NCBI RefSeq assembly: GCF_003208055.1
Contig: NZ_QJUE01000005.1
Coordinates: 248,001 to 312,000 of the forward strand
DNA: 64,000 nt
Origin: Prochlorococcus marinus XMU1408
Lineage (GTDB): Bacteria; Cyanobacteriota; Cyanobacteriia; PCC-6307; Cyanobiaceae
Direction: 5' to 3'
Shown: piece by piece, positions 36,044 to 49,869 of the stretch
Position numbering within the stretch: position 1 is the first letter of the stretch
Layout of the letters: each line of letters starts with the position of its first letter
The notes under the pieces: generated by a model
Told to the model about the DNA's origin: nothing
Database searches by the model: none
What the model saw: the letters and a program-made list of their open reading frames with translations, nothing else
Made by a program: the position numbers and the translations under genes

Positions 36044-36484
36044 TTACATCAACCAACTTGGAGTAAACTCCAAATTTCCTCGTCTTAAAAAAGCAATAAA
36101 CACTCCTAAAGCCAAGCTCAAGAAAATAGAAATTATTAAAAGAAGAAGTGAAAACAATTCTCCACCTGATAATGGTCGTCTTACTCCTATCGATTTAGAA
36201 AAATCTACAGGTTTTATTTTTGTTAAAGAAGGTTCTTTTGTCTGACTTATAAGATTATTCTCTTTCTCTATAAATAAGTCATAATTTGCCCTTAGGACAG
36301 GATCACTTAATAAATCATAAGCCTCGCAAACATTTTGAAATTGCCTTGTCGCTTCATCACTTGGCAAAGATGTAGTATCAGGATGAAGTCGCTTACTTAA
36401 TTGACGGAAAGCTTTTCTAAGTTCTGCGTTATTGGCAGAGGGAGAAACACCAAGCAGTTCGTAACAATTGGAAGAAGGAGTCAA
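36044..36484 (-). CDS. J-domain protein with C-terminal membrane helix
   Basis: A 146-residue protein. The N-terminal J-domain (residues 5-70, NCYELLGVSPSANNAELRKA) has an intact HPD motif (KRLHPDTT), so it should stimulate an Hsp70. After a polar linker, one hydrophobic segment (LFSLLLLIISIFLSLALGVF) follows, so the J-domain would be held at a membrane. It has no zinc finger or substrate-binding domain and so is not DnaJ itself. It is divergent from rsmG and faces bioA. Confidence 0.88.
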   Translation of the reverse strand: MTPSSNCYELLGVSPSANNAELRKAFRQLSKRLHPDTTSLPSDEATRQFQNVCEAYDLLSDPVLRANYDLFIEKENNLISQTKEPSLTKIKPVDFSKSIGVRRPLSGGELFSLLLLIISIFLSLALGVFIAFLRRGNLEFTPSWLM

Positions 36485-36561
36485 CTAAAGAAAATATGAT
36501 CTAATGATGTATAGATTTTATCTAAATATCTCAGGACTGACTATTTCAAAAACAATTCAAA

Positions 36562-37308
36562 ATGTCTACTGATCAAAATAACAAAGAAACAAATCATCTC
36601 ATGATATGGAATGAGCTTAATTGGGTACCAAATGAAAAACAATTAGCTCAATTTATCCATTTACAAGAGTTACTTAAAGAATGGAATAAGAAGACCAACC
36701 TTACTCGTTTAATCGATGGAGATGATTTCTGGATTGCACAAGTATGTGATAGCTTGTTACCTCTGCATGAAGAACTTCAATACCCAGAACTTTCTCACAA
36801 ATATATTGATGTTGGCTCTGGCTGTGGATTCCCTGGTATTGCAATAGCAATAGCAATGCCAAATTCAAATATTACTCTTTTAGATTCTTCAAGTAAAAAA
36901 ACGACCTTTCTGAAAGAAGTTTCTAAAGAAATTGGGTTAAATTCACGTATAACAGTCGTAACTGAACGAGCTGAGACAGCAGGAAGGGATCCAACCCTTC
37001 GAAGTAATTTTGACTATGCAATTGCCAGAGCAGTTGCTTCTGCAGATGTAGTAGCAGAATATCTCGTGCCTTTTTTAAATTCGACAGGTCAGGCGCTCAT
37101 ATTCAAAGGGGACTGGAATGAAATAGAGCAACAAATACTAAAAAAAGCTTTAACTGAACTGAATGCAGAGATCCAACGGGCATATAAATTCGTACTACCT
37201 AACAATCGCGGTATTAGAAATATTATTAGGATTAGTTCTATTAATAAATGTCCCAATCAATATCCAAGATCAATTGGCAAACCCAAAAAACAGCCTTTAG
37301 GTTCCTAA
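36562..37308 (+). CDS. rsmG: 16S rRNA (guanine527-N7)-methyltransferase RsmG
   Basis: RsmG (GidB) methylates G527 of 16S rRNA. The 248-residue protein has LLKEWNKKTNLTRLIDGDDFW, the SAM-binding motif YIDVGSGCGFPGIAIAIAMP, and FDYAIARAVASADVVAEYLVPF, each quoted in part. A basic C-terminal tail (PRSIGKPKKQPLGS) is typical of cyanobacterial versions. It overlaps the aldo/keto reductase 3' end by 4 bases. Confidence 0.95.
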   Translation: MSTDQNNKETNHLMIWNELNWVPNEKQLAQFIHLQELLKEWNKKTNLTRLIDGDDFWIAQVCDSLLPLHEELQYPELSHKYIDVGSGCGFPGIAIAIAMPNSNITLLDSSSKKTTFLKEVSKEIGLNSRITVVTERAETAGRDPTLRSNFDYAIARAVASADVVAEYLVPFLNSTGQALIFKGDWNEIEQQILKKALTELNAEIQRAYKFVLPNNRGIRNIIRISSINKCPNQYPRSIGKPKKQPLGS

Positions 37309-38522
37309 ATTCCCCATAATCTATCTCTTCTTTCTCCCCCCAATCTATCTTTCAATTTTCTAAGTATCAAAGGTATTTCAGAGCTCCACGGGCTATTAAT
37401 CAAAACTTTTTTTAAGTCATCCTCACTCACTTCACAATCCAAGCAATCTGCATTTGATCCTGGGAACCAATGTCCTCCTCTACCTAGAAGAGCATAACGA
37501 TCTTTAGCAAAGCTTTCCATATCCCAAGCCTCTAATAAATTATTTAGCCACAACAAAATAGGTATATTAATCTCTCCGGGAGTTTGATCCCAACTAGGTA
37601 AACCTATATTCCAGGTAGTCAACCATGACTCTCCAAGCGACTTAAATGAGGCATCCATAAGTCGCTTATCTATGGTATTAATTAATCCATGCATGATATC
37701 CATCTTAGAAATTGCACTTAAATGAATATCCAGATCTTCAGGTTTTGACGCTCCAACACTTAATGTATGAATTCTTTTATCACTCAAACAAAACAGATCA
37801 TTAAATTCTATAGGATGTAAAGGACTACATAAATCTAAGAGTTTCAATGACGGTGTATGTAGATGACCTCCCTTATCTGTAGGGCTGATAATAAAAACCC
37901 CCATATCATTAGCATTCGCTGCTTCCAAAGCTCTTTCATTTTCCTGACGAATAAAATACCAATGCAAATTAACATAATCAAAAAGTCCTGTTTCAATTGT
38001 TTTAATTATCAGGTCAACATTTGCATGAGTTGAGAAGCCAACATGATCAACAAGACCAGCTTTTTGCCAACGACGAACAATCTCTAGACATCCATTAGGA
38101 CGAATAGTCATATCTAAATGCTCAGGAAGATTGATACCATGAATAGCTAATAAATTAATTTTCTTAGAACCTAATCTACTCATACTTAACTCAAGTTCTT
38201 TCTCAAATATCGAAGTATCATTATTTGGTGGGATTTTCGTTTGCAATATTCTTTTTGGGTCCTCGATTTGACCGAAGGCCCAACCTATCTGGCGTTCTGA
38301 TGTCCCATAATGACGAGCAGTTTCTATATGATGCATACCTTTTCGAGACGCATGCTTAATAGTTTTTTGCAATATGTCTTGTTGTTGATTATTAATTTCT
38401 TTAGGATCTAAATCCTTCCAGCTTTGTTGAAAGCGCATCCCTCCAAGAGATAAGACTGGCATCTGAATCTCTGTTCGCCCAAATCTTCTTCTAGGTATTG
38501 AATTGTTTTGACTGTCTTTCAT
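37305..38522 (-). CDS. aldo/keto reductase, COG1453-like
   Basis: A 405-residue NADPH-type aldo/keto reductase. The first 270 residues form the barrel, with MPVLSLGGMRFQQSW, HIETARHYGTSERQIGWAF (Glu in the usual Asp position), LQTKIPP and LLAIHGINLPEHLD. Relatives of this class end in a ferredoxin-like CxxCxxC segment; here the C-terminal region has only DCLDCEVSEDDLKK, so the cluster site looks degenerate. It lies downstream of a ferredoxin gene on the same strand, 24 bases away. Substrate unknown. Confidence 0.82.
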   Translation of the reverse strand: MKDSQNNSIPRRRFGRTEIQMPVLSLGGMRFQQSWKDLDPKEINNQQQDILQKTIKHASRKGMHHIETARHYGTSERQIGWAFGQIEDPKRILQTKIPPNNDTSIFEKELELSMSRLGSKKINLLAIHGINLPEHLDMTIRPNGCLEIVRRWQKAGLVDHVGFSTHANVDLIIKTIETGLFDYVNLHWYFIRQENERALEAANANDMGVFIISPTDKGGHLHTPSLKLLDLCSPLHPIEFNDLFCLSDKRIHTLSVGASKPEDLDIHLSAISKMDIMHGLINTIDKRLMDASFKSLGESWLTTWNIGLPSWDQTPGEINIPILLWLNNLLEAWDMESFAKDRYALLGRGGHWFPGSNADCLDCEVSEDDLKKVLINSPWSSEIPLILRKLKDRLGGERRDRLWGI

Positions 38523-38546
38523 TCTTACCAGTTGTGTATTTGAAAA

Positions 38547-38966
38547 TCAAGTAACCGGTGGTAAACCTAAATTCCTAAAATTATGATTTTTTATAACTTC
38601 TTCCAATTTAATTAAGTCTTCAAAAGAGACCCATTCAATACAATCAACTGGGCAGGTGTCTACAGCTTCTTGAATTAGTTCCTCACTATCTCCATCCTGT
38701 CTAAATGCTCTTGCTCTGCCTTGTTCAGGCTCCATTGCAAAAGTATTAGTCGCAACTGAACTGCAATATGTACAACCTATACATTTCCTTTCATCTACCC
38801 ATACAGCTCTTTCTCTTAATTTTCCACCCAATACGGGATCTCTACCATTGAGCTTAAATTCTTCATTGTTAGTAGCTTGAAATGCAGCTCTTGGATCATG
38901 ATTATCAGTTGGTTGCTGGTATTCACGAGATTTAGTTTCAAAAGCTGCGCTAGGGTCAAAAGTCAA
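38547..38966 (-). CDS. ferredoxin, [4Fe-4S] type, with N-terminal extension
   Basis: A 139-residue protein with one evident cluster-binding set: Cys62, Cys65 and Cys68 in KCIGCTYCSS and Cys105 in TCPVDCIEW, plus an extra Cys109. The first 55 residues are hydrophilic and contain two copies of a DPxAAF motif (residues 4-9 and 24-29). It lies 16 bases after ycf35 and 24 bases before the aldo/keto reductase, so the three are probably one transcript, suggesting electron transfer to a neighbouring product. Confidence 0.9.
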   Translation of the reverse strand: MTFDPSAAFETKSREYQQPTDNHDPRAAFQATNNEEFKLNGRDPVLGGKLRERAVWVDERKCIGCTYCSSVATNTFAMEPEQGRARAFRQDGDSEELIQEAVDTCPVDCIEWVSFEDLIKLEEVIKNHNFRNLGLPPVT

Positions 38967-38981
38967 TTTTAAATCTTAAAA

Positions 38982-39374
38982 TTAAGAGTCCCAACGCGTA
39001 ACTACTAATTCTATTGATCCATCTATATTTTGCTTTTGTTCAGAGACTTGGAATCCCTCTTGAGCGGTTGAATCAAGAACAGTATTTAAAGCATAACGTT
39101 GAGTAACTTGAGCTAAAAATCTTTCAACTGGTATTGATTGTTTCCAGAGGTCAAGATCAGCTACAAGTTCATATGATTTTGAACTTTGATTCCAACGGAA
39201 TCCAATATCTGTTCCCTTACTCATTTGAACAGTCACTTCAGCTTTAACAGTTTGGCCTCTATAACCTCTTACTAAATTTTCTCCTTCATTAGGAACATGT
39301 CCTAAATCAATAAGAGCCTGTTTTAAAAACTCTTTCTTACGAAGTTGCGTTTTTACTGTGCTGAAATGTGACAT
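38982..39374 (-). CDS. ycf35: Ycf35 (DUF1257) protein
   Basis: A 130-residue protein of the Ycf35/DUF1257 family, found in cyanobacteria and some algal plastids, with no proven function. Typical segments are MSHFSTVKTQLRKKEFLKQAL, given here in part, VQMSKGTDIGFRWN and FLAQVTQRYALNTVLD. Its ATG shares one base with the stop of the DUF2997 gene (TGATG), so the pair is translationally coupled. Confidence 0.88.
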   Translation of the reverse strand: MSHFSTVKTQLRKKEFLKQALIDLGHVPNEGENLVRGYRGQTVKAEVTVQMSKGTDIGFRWNQSSKSYELVADLDLWKQSIPVERFLAQVTQRYALNTVLDSTAQEGFQVSEQKQNIDGSIELVVTRWDS

Positions 39375-39577
39375 CAGTGGATTTCTGCAGGGATAATCTG
39401 TTTTTGAACCTTTTCACGAATAAAGGTATCAGAGGTTGGTTCTCTCCGCTCAACGGTGCCTAAGGCATCTTCAAGCTTCTCTGTTAAATCAATACATGCT
39501 TCACCAATAAGACCTTCGACGGTTTCTTCAACACGTCCATCTTGTCGGATTTTAAAGCGCAGTGTGCGTTGTGGCAT
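39374..39577 (-). CDS. DUF2997 protein
   Basis: A 67-residue protein of the DUF2997 type, with RFKIRQDGRVEETVEGLIGEACIDLTEKLEDALG (quoted in overlapping parts: RFKIRQDGRVEETVEG, GEACIDLTEKLEDALG). It is a small alpha/beta protein without cysteine clusters apart from one Cys. DUF2997 genes commonly lie beside ycf35, as here, where the two overlap by one base. Function unknown. Confidence 0.82.
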   Translation of the reverse strand: MPQRTLRFKIRQDGRVEETVEGLIGEACIDLTEKLEDALGTVERREPTSDTFIREKVQKQIIPAEIH

Positions 39578-39666
39578 GTAATAAAGCCCTTAAGTCACTG
39601 ATGATATAGAAAAAAAGTATAGATTCGCGAATTATTAATTACAACGAAGTGTTTTTGTACCAAAAA

Positions 39667-40476
39667 TTAAACCAATTGACCATCATCAATTAATGCTTTT
39701 AACCTTGCTTTCACCCCTGGATTATCCAATTGCTCCAAAGCTGTCCTAGCTTCGTACCGTACAGAAGGCTCTCTATCATTCAATAAAACAGAAATAAAAG
39801 TTTCTTCTATCTCGATTTTGATTTCCTCACTCAATAGACTGTAAAGGCGTCCAAGAGACCAAATGCAATTACTTCTAACAATTGGCTCACCATCAACTTG
39901 TAAACTTTCAAGCAATTGATTTGCTGCGGGTAGAGAGCTTTCTGCTGAATTAAGTCCAACCTCCGCTAAAGAGCTCGATGCCCACAATCGAACAGCCGCA
40001 ACATCTTGTTTTAAGGCGTTAATTAGGGGCTCAAGGACAGGGGCATCTGAGTAATTTCCAAGACTCCAAGCTGTAGCTTTTCGCACATAAGCATTACTAT
40101 CAAACCTCAATAAATGCAATAGTAGATCGATAGCTTGTGGGCAAGGATTTCTACCTAAAGCATAAACAGCACTCATCCGCACAACAGGAGAGGGCTCTTC
40201 AAGTAAAGGGACTAGAAAAGGAAGAGCTCTAGGATCTCTATGTTCGCAAAAGACTCTTAGCCCCTGCAGTCTCTCTTCATTCCCAGATTGAAGCCAATTC
40301 AAAGCAAGATCACATTCTTTTGATGCATTAACCAAATCTTCGTCAGTTTTATCTAATTCAATTTCATCTAATGGATCTCCTGCTAATTGAGCTGCTAATT
40401 CTCTAGCCAAAAGATCAGGATCTATGGCTAAATTAGCCAAACCTTCTTTACTTAATTTTTGATTTGCATCATTCAT
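39667..40476 (-). CDS. HEAT-repeat (PBS lyase-like) protein
   Basis: A 269-residue protein made of about five HEAT-like helical repeats from residue 70 on. Repeat cores are PFLVPLLEEPSPVVRMSAVYALG, SNAYVRKATAWSLGNYS and DREPSVRYEARTALEQL, each quoted in part. This repeat type occurs in phycobilisome lyases and in general protein-binding scaffolds; there is no phycobilisome gene nearby, so I would not call it a lyase. It lies in the same direction as the Ycf35/ferredoxin genes. Confidence 0.85.
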   Translation of the reverse strand: MNDANQKLSKEGLANLAIDPDLLARELAAQLAGDPLDEIELDKTDEDLVNASKECDLALNWLQSGNEERLQGLRVFCEHRDPRALPFLVPLLEEPSPVVRMSAVYALGRNPCPQAIDLLLHLLRFDSNAYVRKATAWSLGNYSDAPVLEPLINALKQDVAAVRLWASSSLAEVGLNSAESSLPAANQLLESLQVDGEPIVRSNCIWSLGRLYSLLSEEIKIEIEETFISVLLNDREPSVRYEARTALEQLDNPGVKARLKALIDDGQLV

Positions 40477-40500
40477 AGCTCTGACTGAAGAAGAGCAAAC

Positions 40501-40626
40501 TTAATTAATTGGTGCTGGTGCAAGCATATCCCCAGGCAGCCATATACGAGCGCTGACTGCTAAAAAAGCAACACCAAAAAGCGCAACGATCAAAATAGGA
40601 AAAAGAGTCGTTCGTAAAAAACCCAA
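40501..40626 (-). CDS. 41-aa single-pass membrane microprotein
   Basis: A short frame in the gap between the symporter and the HEAT-repeat gene. It encodes one membrane helix (TTLFPILIVALFGVAFLAVS, residues 6-25) followed by a polar tail ARIWLPGDMLAPAPIN. Basic Arg5 before the helix suggests an inside N-terminus. The start is a TTG at 40626; an in-frame stop is three codons before it. The Trp-Leu-Pro-Gly-Asp tail looks conserved and resembles small thylakoid proteins in size and layout, but I cannot name it. Confidence 0.6.
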   Translation of the reverse strand: MGFLRTTLFPILIVALFGVAFLAVSARIWLPGDMLAPAPIN

Positions 40627-40691
40627 GGTTGCAATCTAATTAGTTCTCTATTCTGCTCTAAATTTTGACCATTTGGCTATTTTGGGTCAAC

Positions 40692-42443
40692 TTATTTAGT
40701 TATTAATCTTGTTTTCTTGATTAAAAATACACAACTAACTGCAATAAACAGAGCAATCCAACCACTACTTTCTTGATGTAATAAAAAGGCTCCAATACTA
40801 ATTAAGCCACCATATAAAATTCCTGACCCTAGAACGAAGCGAGAACCGAGCACTAAGAGAGAGTCAACAGGATCAAGATTATATTTTTGTCTTATTTTTC
40901 TCCAACCAGGTCCTGGTGGTTTTACTTGTTTAACAAATTTACTAAGTGTCTCATCTGACTCAGGTTCGGTAAAAAGTAGGGTTAACAGCCAAATTACAGC
41001 AGTAAATGAAGTTGTGAAGAATAGCCTTGTTCCAAAATCTTCAATCATGAAATATGGAGATACTGATGTTATTAAGCCAATAAAAAAACCACTCAACATT
41101 GCTGAAAGTTCTGCCAGAGCATTAATTCGCCACCAAAACCACCTCAATACAAGAACTGCGCCTGGACCCGTTCCTATCGCTATAACAAGCCTAAACATTG
41201 AACCAATACTATTACTAAATAAAGCTGTTATAACGCCAATTAAAAGCAATAAAATACTTGCAAACTGACCTACAAGAACCATTTCTCGGGGACCAGCCGA
41301 AGGTCGCAAAAATCTTTTATACAAATCATGAGCGAGATAACTTGCCCCCCAGTTAATTGAAGTACTTACGGTACTCATAAATGCGGCGACCATTGAAACA
41401 ACAACTAATCCAAGGCCAACAGGTGGTAAATAAGTAACAGCTAGATTTGGATAACTTAATTCCCAATCTGTTTGTGAAGGCAAGAGAACTAACGCAGCCA
41501 ATCCAACTAGAATCCAAAGCCAACTTCGAATAAGATAATTAACAATTAGAAAAATTATGCCTGCTAATGTTGCCTGTTTTTCATCTTTAGTAGCCAATAA
41601 ACGTTGAATAAATTCTCCGCCACCATCGCTACGTCTAAAACTCCACCACTGCAAAGAAATAAAAGCTAAAAAAGTAGTAATACTTATTTCAGTACTATCT
41701 AGCCAATTAATACCGTCTCTATTCAACGTCCATGGAAATAAAGAAAGTAGTTCTGGTCGATCTAACGCCTCTAATTTAAATAACAAATCATTCATCCCGC
41801 CTGAGGCATCAAGTGCCACGTAGCTAACAGCAAACGCACCTAAAAGAGCTAACAATAGTTGTACAAAATCATTAACCACTACTGCCCAAAGACCACCAAG
41901 AACAGTGTAAATAAGCAAAAATAAAGCAACTAAAATCATTAAAAATATCGTGTCAGTAAATATACCGAATACAATATGTCCATCTACCACTCCAAATGCT
42001 TCTGCGACCTTACGCATTGCTAAAAAAGCATAACCAATTCCAATACAATTGATTGGAACAGAAAGTAAAAAAGCTTTGATACCTCTTAAATAAGCTGCTG
42101 CTTGACCCCCATAACGCAATTCAGTAAATGCTGCGTCAGTCAATACTCCACTACGCCTCCAAAGTGGAGCGAATATAACCGTCATGGCAACATGTGCAAG
42201 TCCAAAACTCCACCACTCCCAATTTCCTGCAAGGCCTCGTGTCCCAATAATACCTGCTACATAGAGAGGCGTATCAATTGAAAATGTTGTAGCAGCCATG
42301 GACATCCCTGCAAGCAAACCATTTAAGCGACGACCAGCAACAAAGTAATCTGCTTCATCGTTATTTTTTAGTGAAATATAAATTCCTAACCCCAAGGAAA
42401 ATATTAAATAAAGAAATAAAATAAACCAGTCAATAAATGTCAT
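40692..42443 (-). CDS. sodium:solute symporter (SSS) family transporter
   Basis: A 583-residue membrane protein with about 13 helices. It begins IDWFILFLYLIFSLGLGIYI and has the SSS motifs DYFVAGRRLNGLLAGMSMAAT and STVSTSINWGASYLAHDLY. The family couples Na+ entry to uptake of proline, sugars, urea or other solutes; the substrate cannot be told from sequence alone. It follows rlmN with a 29-base gap. Confidence 0.88.
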   Translation of the reverse strand: MTFIDWFILFLYLIFSLGLGIYISLKNNDEADYFVAGRRLNGLLAGMSMAATTFSIDTPLYVAGIIGTRGLAGNWEWWSFGLAHVAMTVIFAPLWRRSGVLTDAAFTELRYGGQAAAYLRGIKAFLLSVPINCIGIGYAFLAMRKVAEAFGVVDGHIVFGIFTDTIFLMILVALFLLIYTVLGGLWAVVVNDFVQLLLALLGAFAVSYVALDASGGMNDLLFKLEALDRPELLSLFPWTLNRDGINWLDSTEISITTFLAFISLQWWSFRRSDGGGEFIQRLLATKDEKQATLAGIIFLIVNYLIRSWLWILVGLAALVLLPSQTDWELSYPNLAVTYLPPVGLGLVVVSMVAAFMSTVSTSINWGASYLAHDLYKRFLRPSAGPREMVLVGQFASILLLLIGVITALFSNSIGSMFRLVIAIGTGPGAVLVLRWFWWRINALAELSAMLSGFFIGLITSVSPYFMIEDFGTRLFFTTSFTAVIWLLTLLFTEPESDETLSKFVKQVKPPGPGWRKIRQKYNLDPVDSLLVLGSRFVLGSGILYGGLISIGAFLLHQESSGWIALFIAVSCVFLIKKTRLITK

Positions 42444-42472
42444 AAGAACTCACAAGTAAATTCTTTACTTGC

Positions 42473-43731
<1,259 letters not shown>

Positions 43732-43766
43732 TTAGATAATTTAGAGTCATATTGTAGAAAATTCAC

Positions 43767-47885
<4,119 letters not shown>

Positions 47886-47920
47886 CTATTAAAGAAAAAG
47901 TAAAAGATTTGTTCTGAGAG

Positions 47921-49828
47921 TTATGAAGTAGCTGCTACAGCGTCAATAATTGTATGATTCATGACAACACGACCAACTGTAGTCAAGATGTAACGGCTAA
48001 TTAAACTGCCGTCTTCATCTAAACGGTCTCGTCTAAATGTCCATTCCTCAATACGAGTTCCATCTTTCAAAGTCTCTAACTTATGCGGTTTCTGAAGTTC
48101 ATCATCATCCTCAACTTCACCAGAGAATCGGACCCATACCCAATCATGTAGATTTATTCTTTTATCTTCGAGAGCTTTTATTACGTCTTCAAGTGAGGCA
48201 TATGTTTGTGAATAATCCCCAAACTTAGGCTGATTTGCCTGAGGTTGAATTGCAGTGAGGTAATACGAGCCTAAAACCATATCTTGTGAGGGAGTAACAA
48301 TTGGATCACCAGTTGCGGGGGAAAGAATATTATTACTCGCTAACATCAACATCCTTGCTTCTGTTTGCGCCTCAATAGCTAAAGGCACATGGACGGCCAT
48401 TTGATCTCCATCAAAATCAGCGTTAAAAGCTGGACATACCAATGGATGTAGCTGTATCGCTCGACCAGCAACTAATTTAGGCTCAAAAGCTTGGATACCT
48501 AATCGGTGCAAAGTAGGGGCACGGTTGAGAAGAATTGGATGTCCGTCTATAACTTCCTGTAATACCTGCATAACTTCATCGTCAGCTTTCTGAATCAATT
48601 TCTTTGCAGCCTTGATGTTGTTAACAATATTCTGACGAATCAATCTGTGAATTACAAAAGGTTGAAAAAGCTCTATTGCCATTTCTTTTGGCAATCCACA
48701 TTGATGCATTTTTAATTTAGGGCCAACTACAATTACAGAACGGCCAGAATAATCAACCCTTTTCCCAAGTAAATTTTGTCGGAATCTACCTTGCTTACCC
48801 TCAATAATGTCGCTCAATGATTTCAAAGGACGATTATTTGCACCAACAACTGTTCTTCCTCTTCTACCATTATCAATTAGTGCATCCACAGCCTCTTGCA
48901 ACATCCTTTTTTCATTTCTTACAATGATTTCTGGTGCCAAGATTTCTTGAAGACGAGCAAGACGATTGTTCCTATTGATTACTCTTCTATATAAGTCATT
49001 TAAATCTGATGTAGCAAATCTTCCTCCATCCAATTGAACCATAGGTCTTAAATCAGGAGGGATTACAGGTATCGCATCTAAAACCATCCATTCTGGACTT
49101 GCACTAGTAGCTATAAAATTATCTATAACCCTTAACCTTTTTATAAGCTTAGCTCTTTTTTGACCTTTACTTGTTGAAATTTCTTCTCTCAATTGCTCAG
49201 CAACTTCTTTTAAATTTAAATCTTCAAGTAATTGTTTTAAAGCCTCTGCACCTATTCCAACAATAGGTTCATTCTCAATAGTTGAATCCTCAGCATAAAT
49301 CTCATCTTCAATTTCAAGCCATTCATCTTCTGTTAGTAGCTGTTTATATTTAAGATCCTTACTATCACCTATATCTAAAACAACATAACAATTAAAGTAA
49401 ACGATCTGCTCGACATCTCTTAGAGGCATGTCTAATAAGATAGCTACATAGCTAGGGATCCCTTTTAGATACCAAACATGTGAAACAGGAGCAGCTAATT
49501 TTATAAATCCCATTCTATGTCTTCTTACACGACTTTCTGTAACCTCAACGCCACACCTTTCACAAACAATTCCACGATGTCTGACTCTTTTATATTTCCC
49601 ACAATGACATTCCCAATCTTTTGATGGACCAAAAATCTTTTCACAAAACAATCCATCCATCTCTGGCTTCAACGTTCGATAATTAATTGTTTCAGGCTTT
49701 GTAACTTCACCTACAACCTGACCGTTGGGCAAAGTTCTTTGCCCCCATTCCATTACTCTTTCAGGTGAAGCTAATTTAATTTTGACGTAATCAAAATGAT
49801 TTTCTGTGCGTAGATTGCTATTGGTCAT
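47921..49828 (-). CDS. rpoC1: DNA-directed RNA polymerase subunit gamma (RpoC1)
   Basis: The N-terminal half of beta'. The 635-residue protein has the zinc-binding set [20 protein letters not shown], the rudder/lid region and the active-site loop [12 protein letters not shown] that binds catalytic magnesium. The break between rpoC1 and rpoC2 is a hallmark of cyanobacteria. It lies 41 bases after rpoB and 44 bases before rpoC2. Confidence 0.98.
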   Translation of the reverse strand: MTNSNLRTENHFDYVKIKLASPERVMEWGQRTLPNGQVVGEVTKPETINYRTLKPEMDGLFCEKIFGPSKDWECHCGKYKRVRHRGIVCERCGVEVTESRVRRHRMGFIKLAAPVSHVWYLKGIPSYVAILLDMPLRDVEQIVYFNCYVVLDIGDSKDLKYKQLLTEDEWLEIEDEIYAEDSTIENEPIVGIGAEALKQLLEDLNLKEVAEQLREEISTSKGQKRAKLIKRLRVIDNFIATSASPEWMVLDAIPVIPPDLRPMVQLDGGRFATSDLNDLYRRVINRNNRLARLQEILAPEIIVRNEKRMLQEAVDALIDNGRRGRTVVGANNRPLKSLSDIIEGKQGRFRQNLLGKRVDYSGRSVIVVGPKLKMHQCGLPKEMAIELFQPFVIHRLIRQNIVNNIKAAKKLIQKADDEVMQVLQEVIDGHPILLNRAPTLHRLGIQAFEPKLVAGRAIQLHPLVCPAFNADFDGDQMAVHVPLAIEAQTEARMLMLASNNILSPATGDPIVTPSQDMVLGSYYLTAIQPQANQPKFGDYSQTYASLEDVIKALEDKRINLHDWVWVRFSGEVEDDDELQKPHKLETLKDGTRIEEWTFRRDRLDEDGSLISRYILTTVGRVVMNHTIIDAVAATS

Positions 49829-49869
49829 GAGAAATTAGGGTGTTTTGATGAGTGTTCAGATTGAGTCGA

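Noticed and set aside
39667-40476. Phycobilisome bilin lyase
   Set aside because: The HEAT repeats are of that general type, but no phycobiliprotein or pigment genes are near, so only a scaffold protein is supported.
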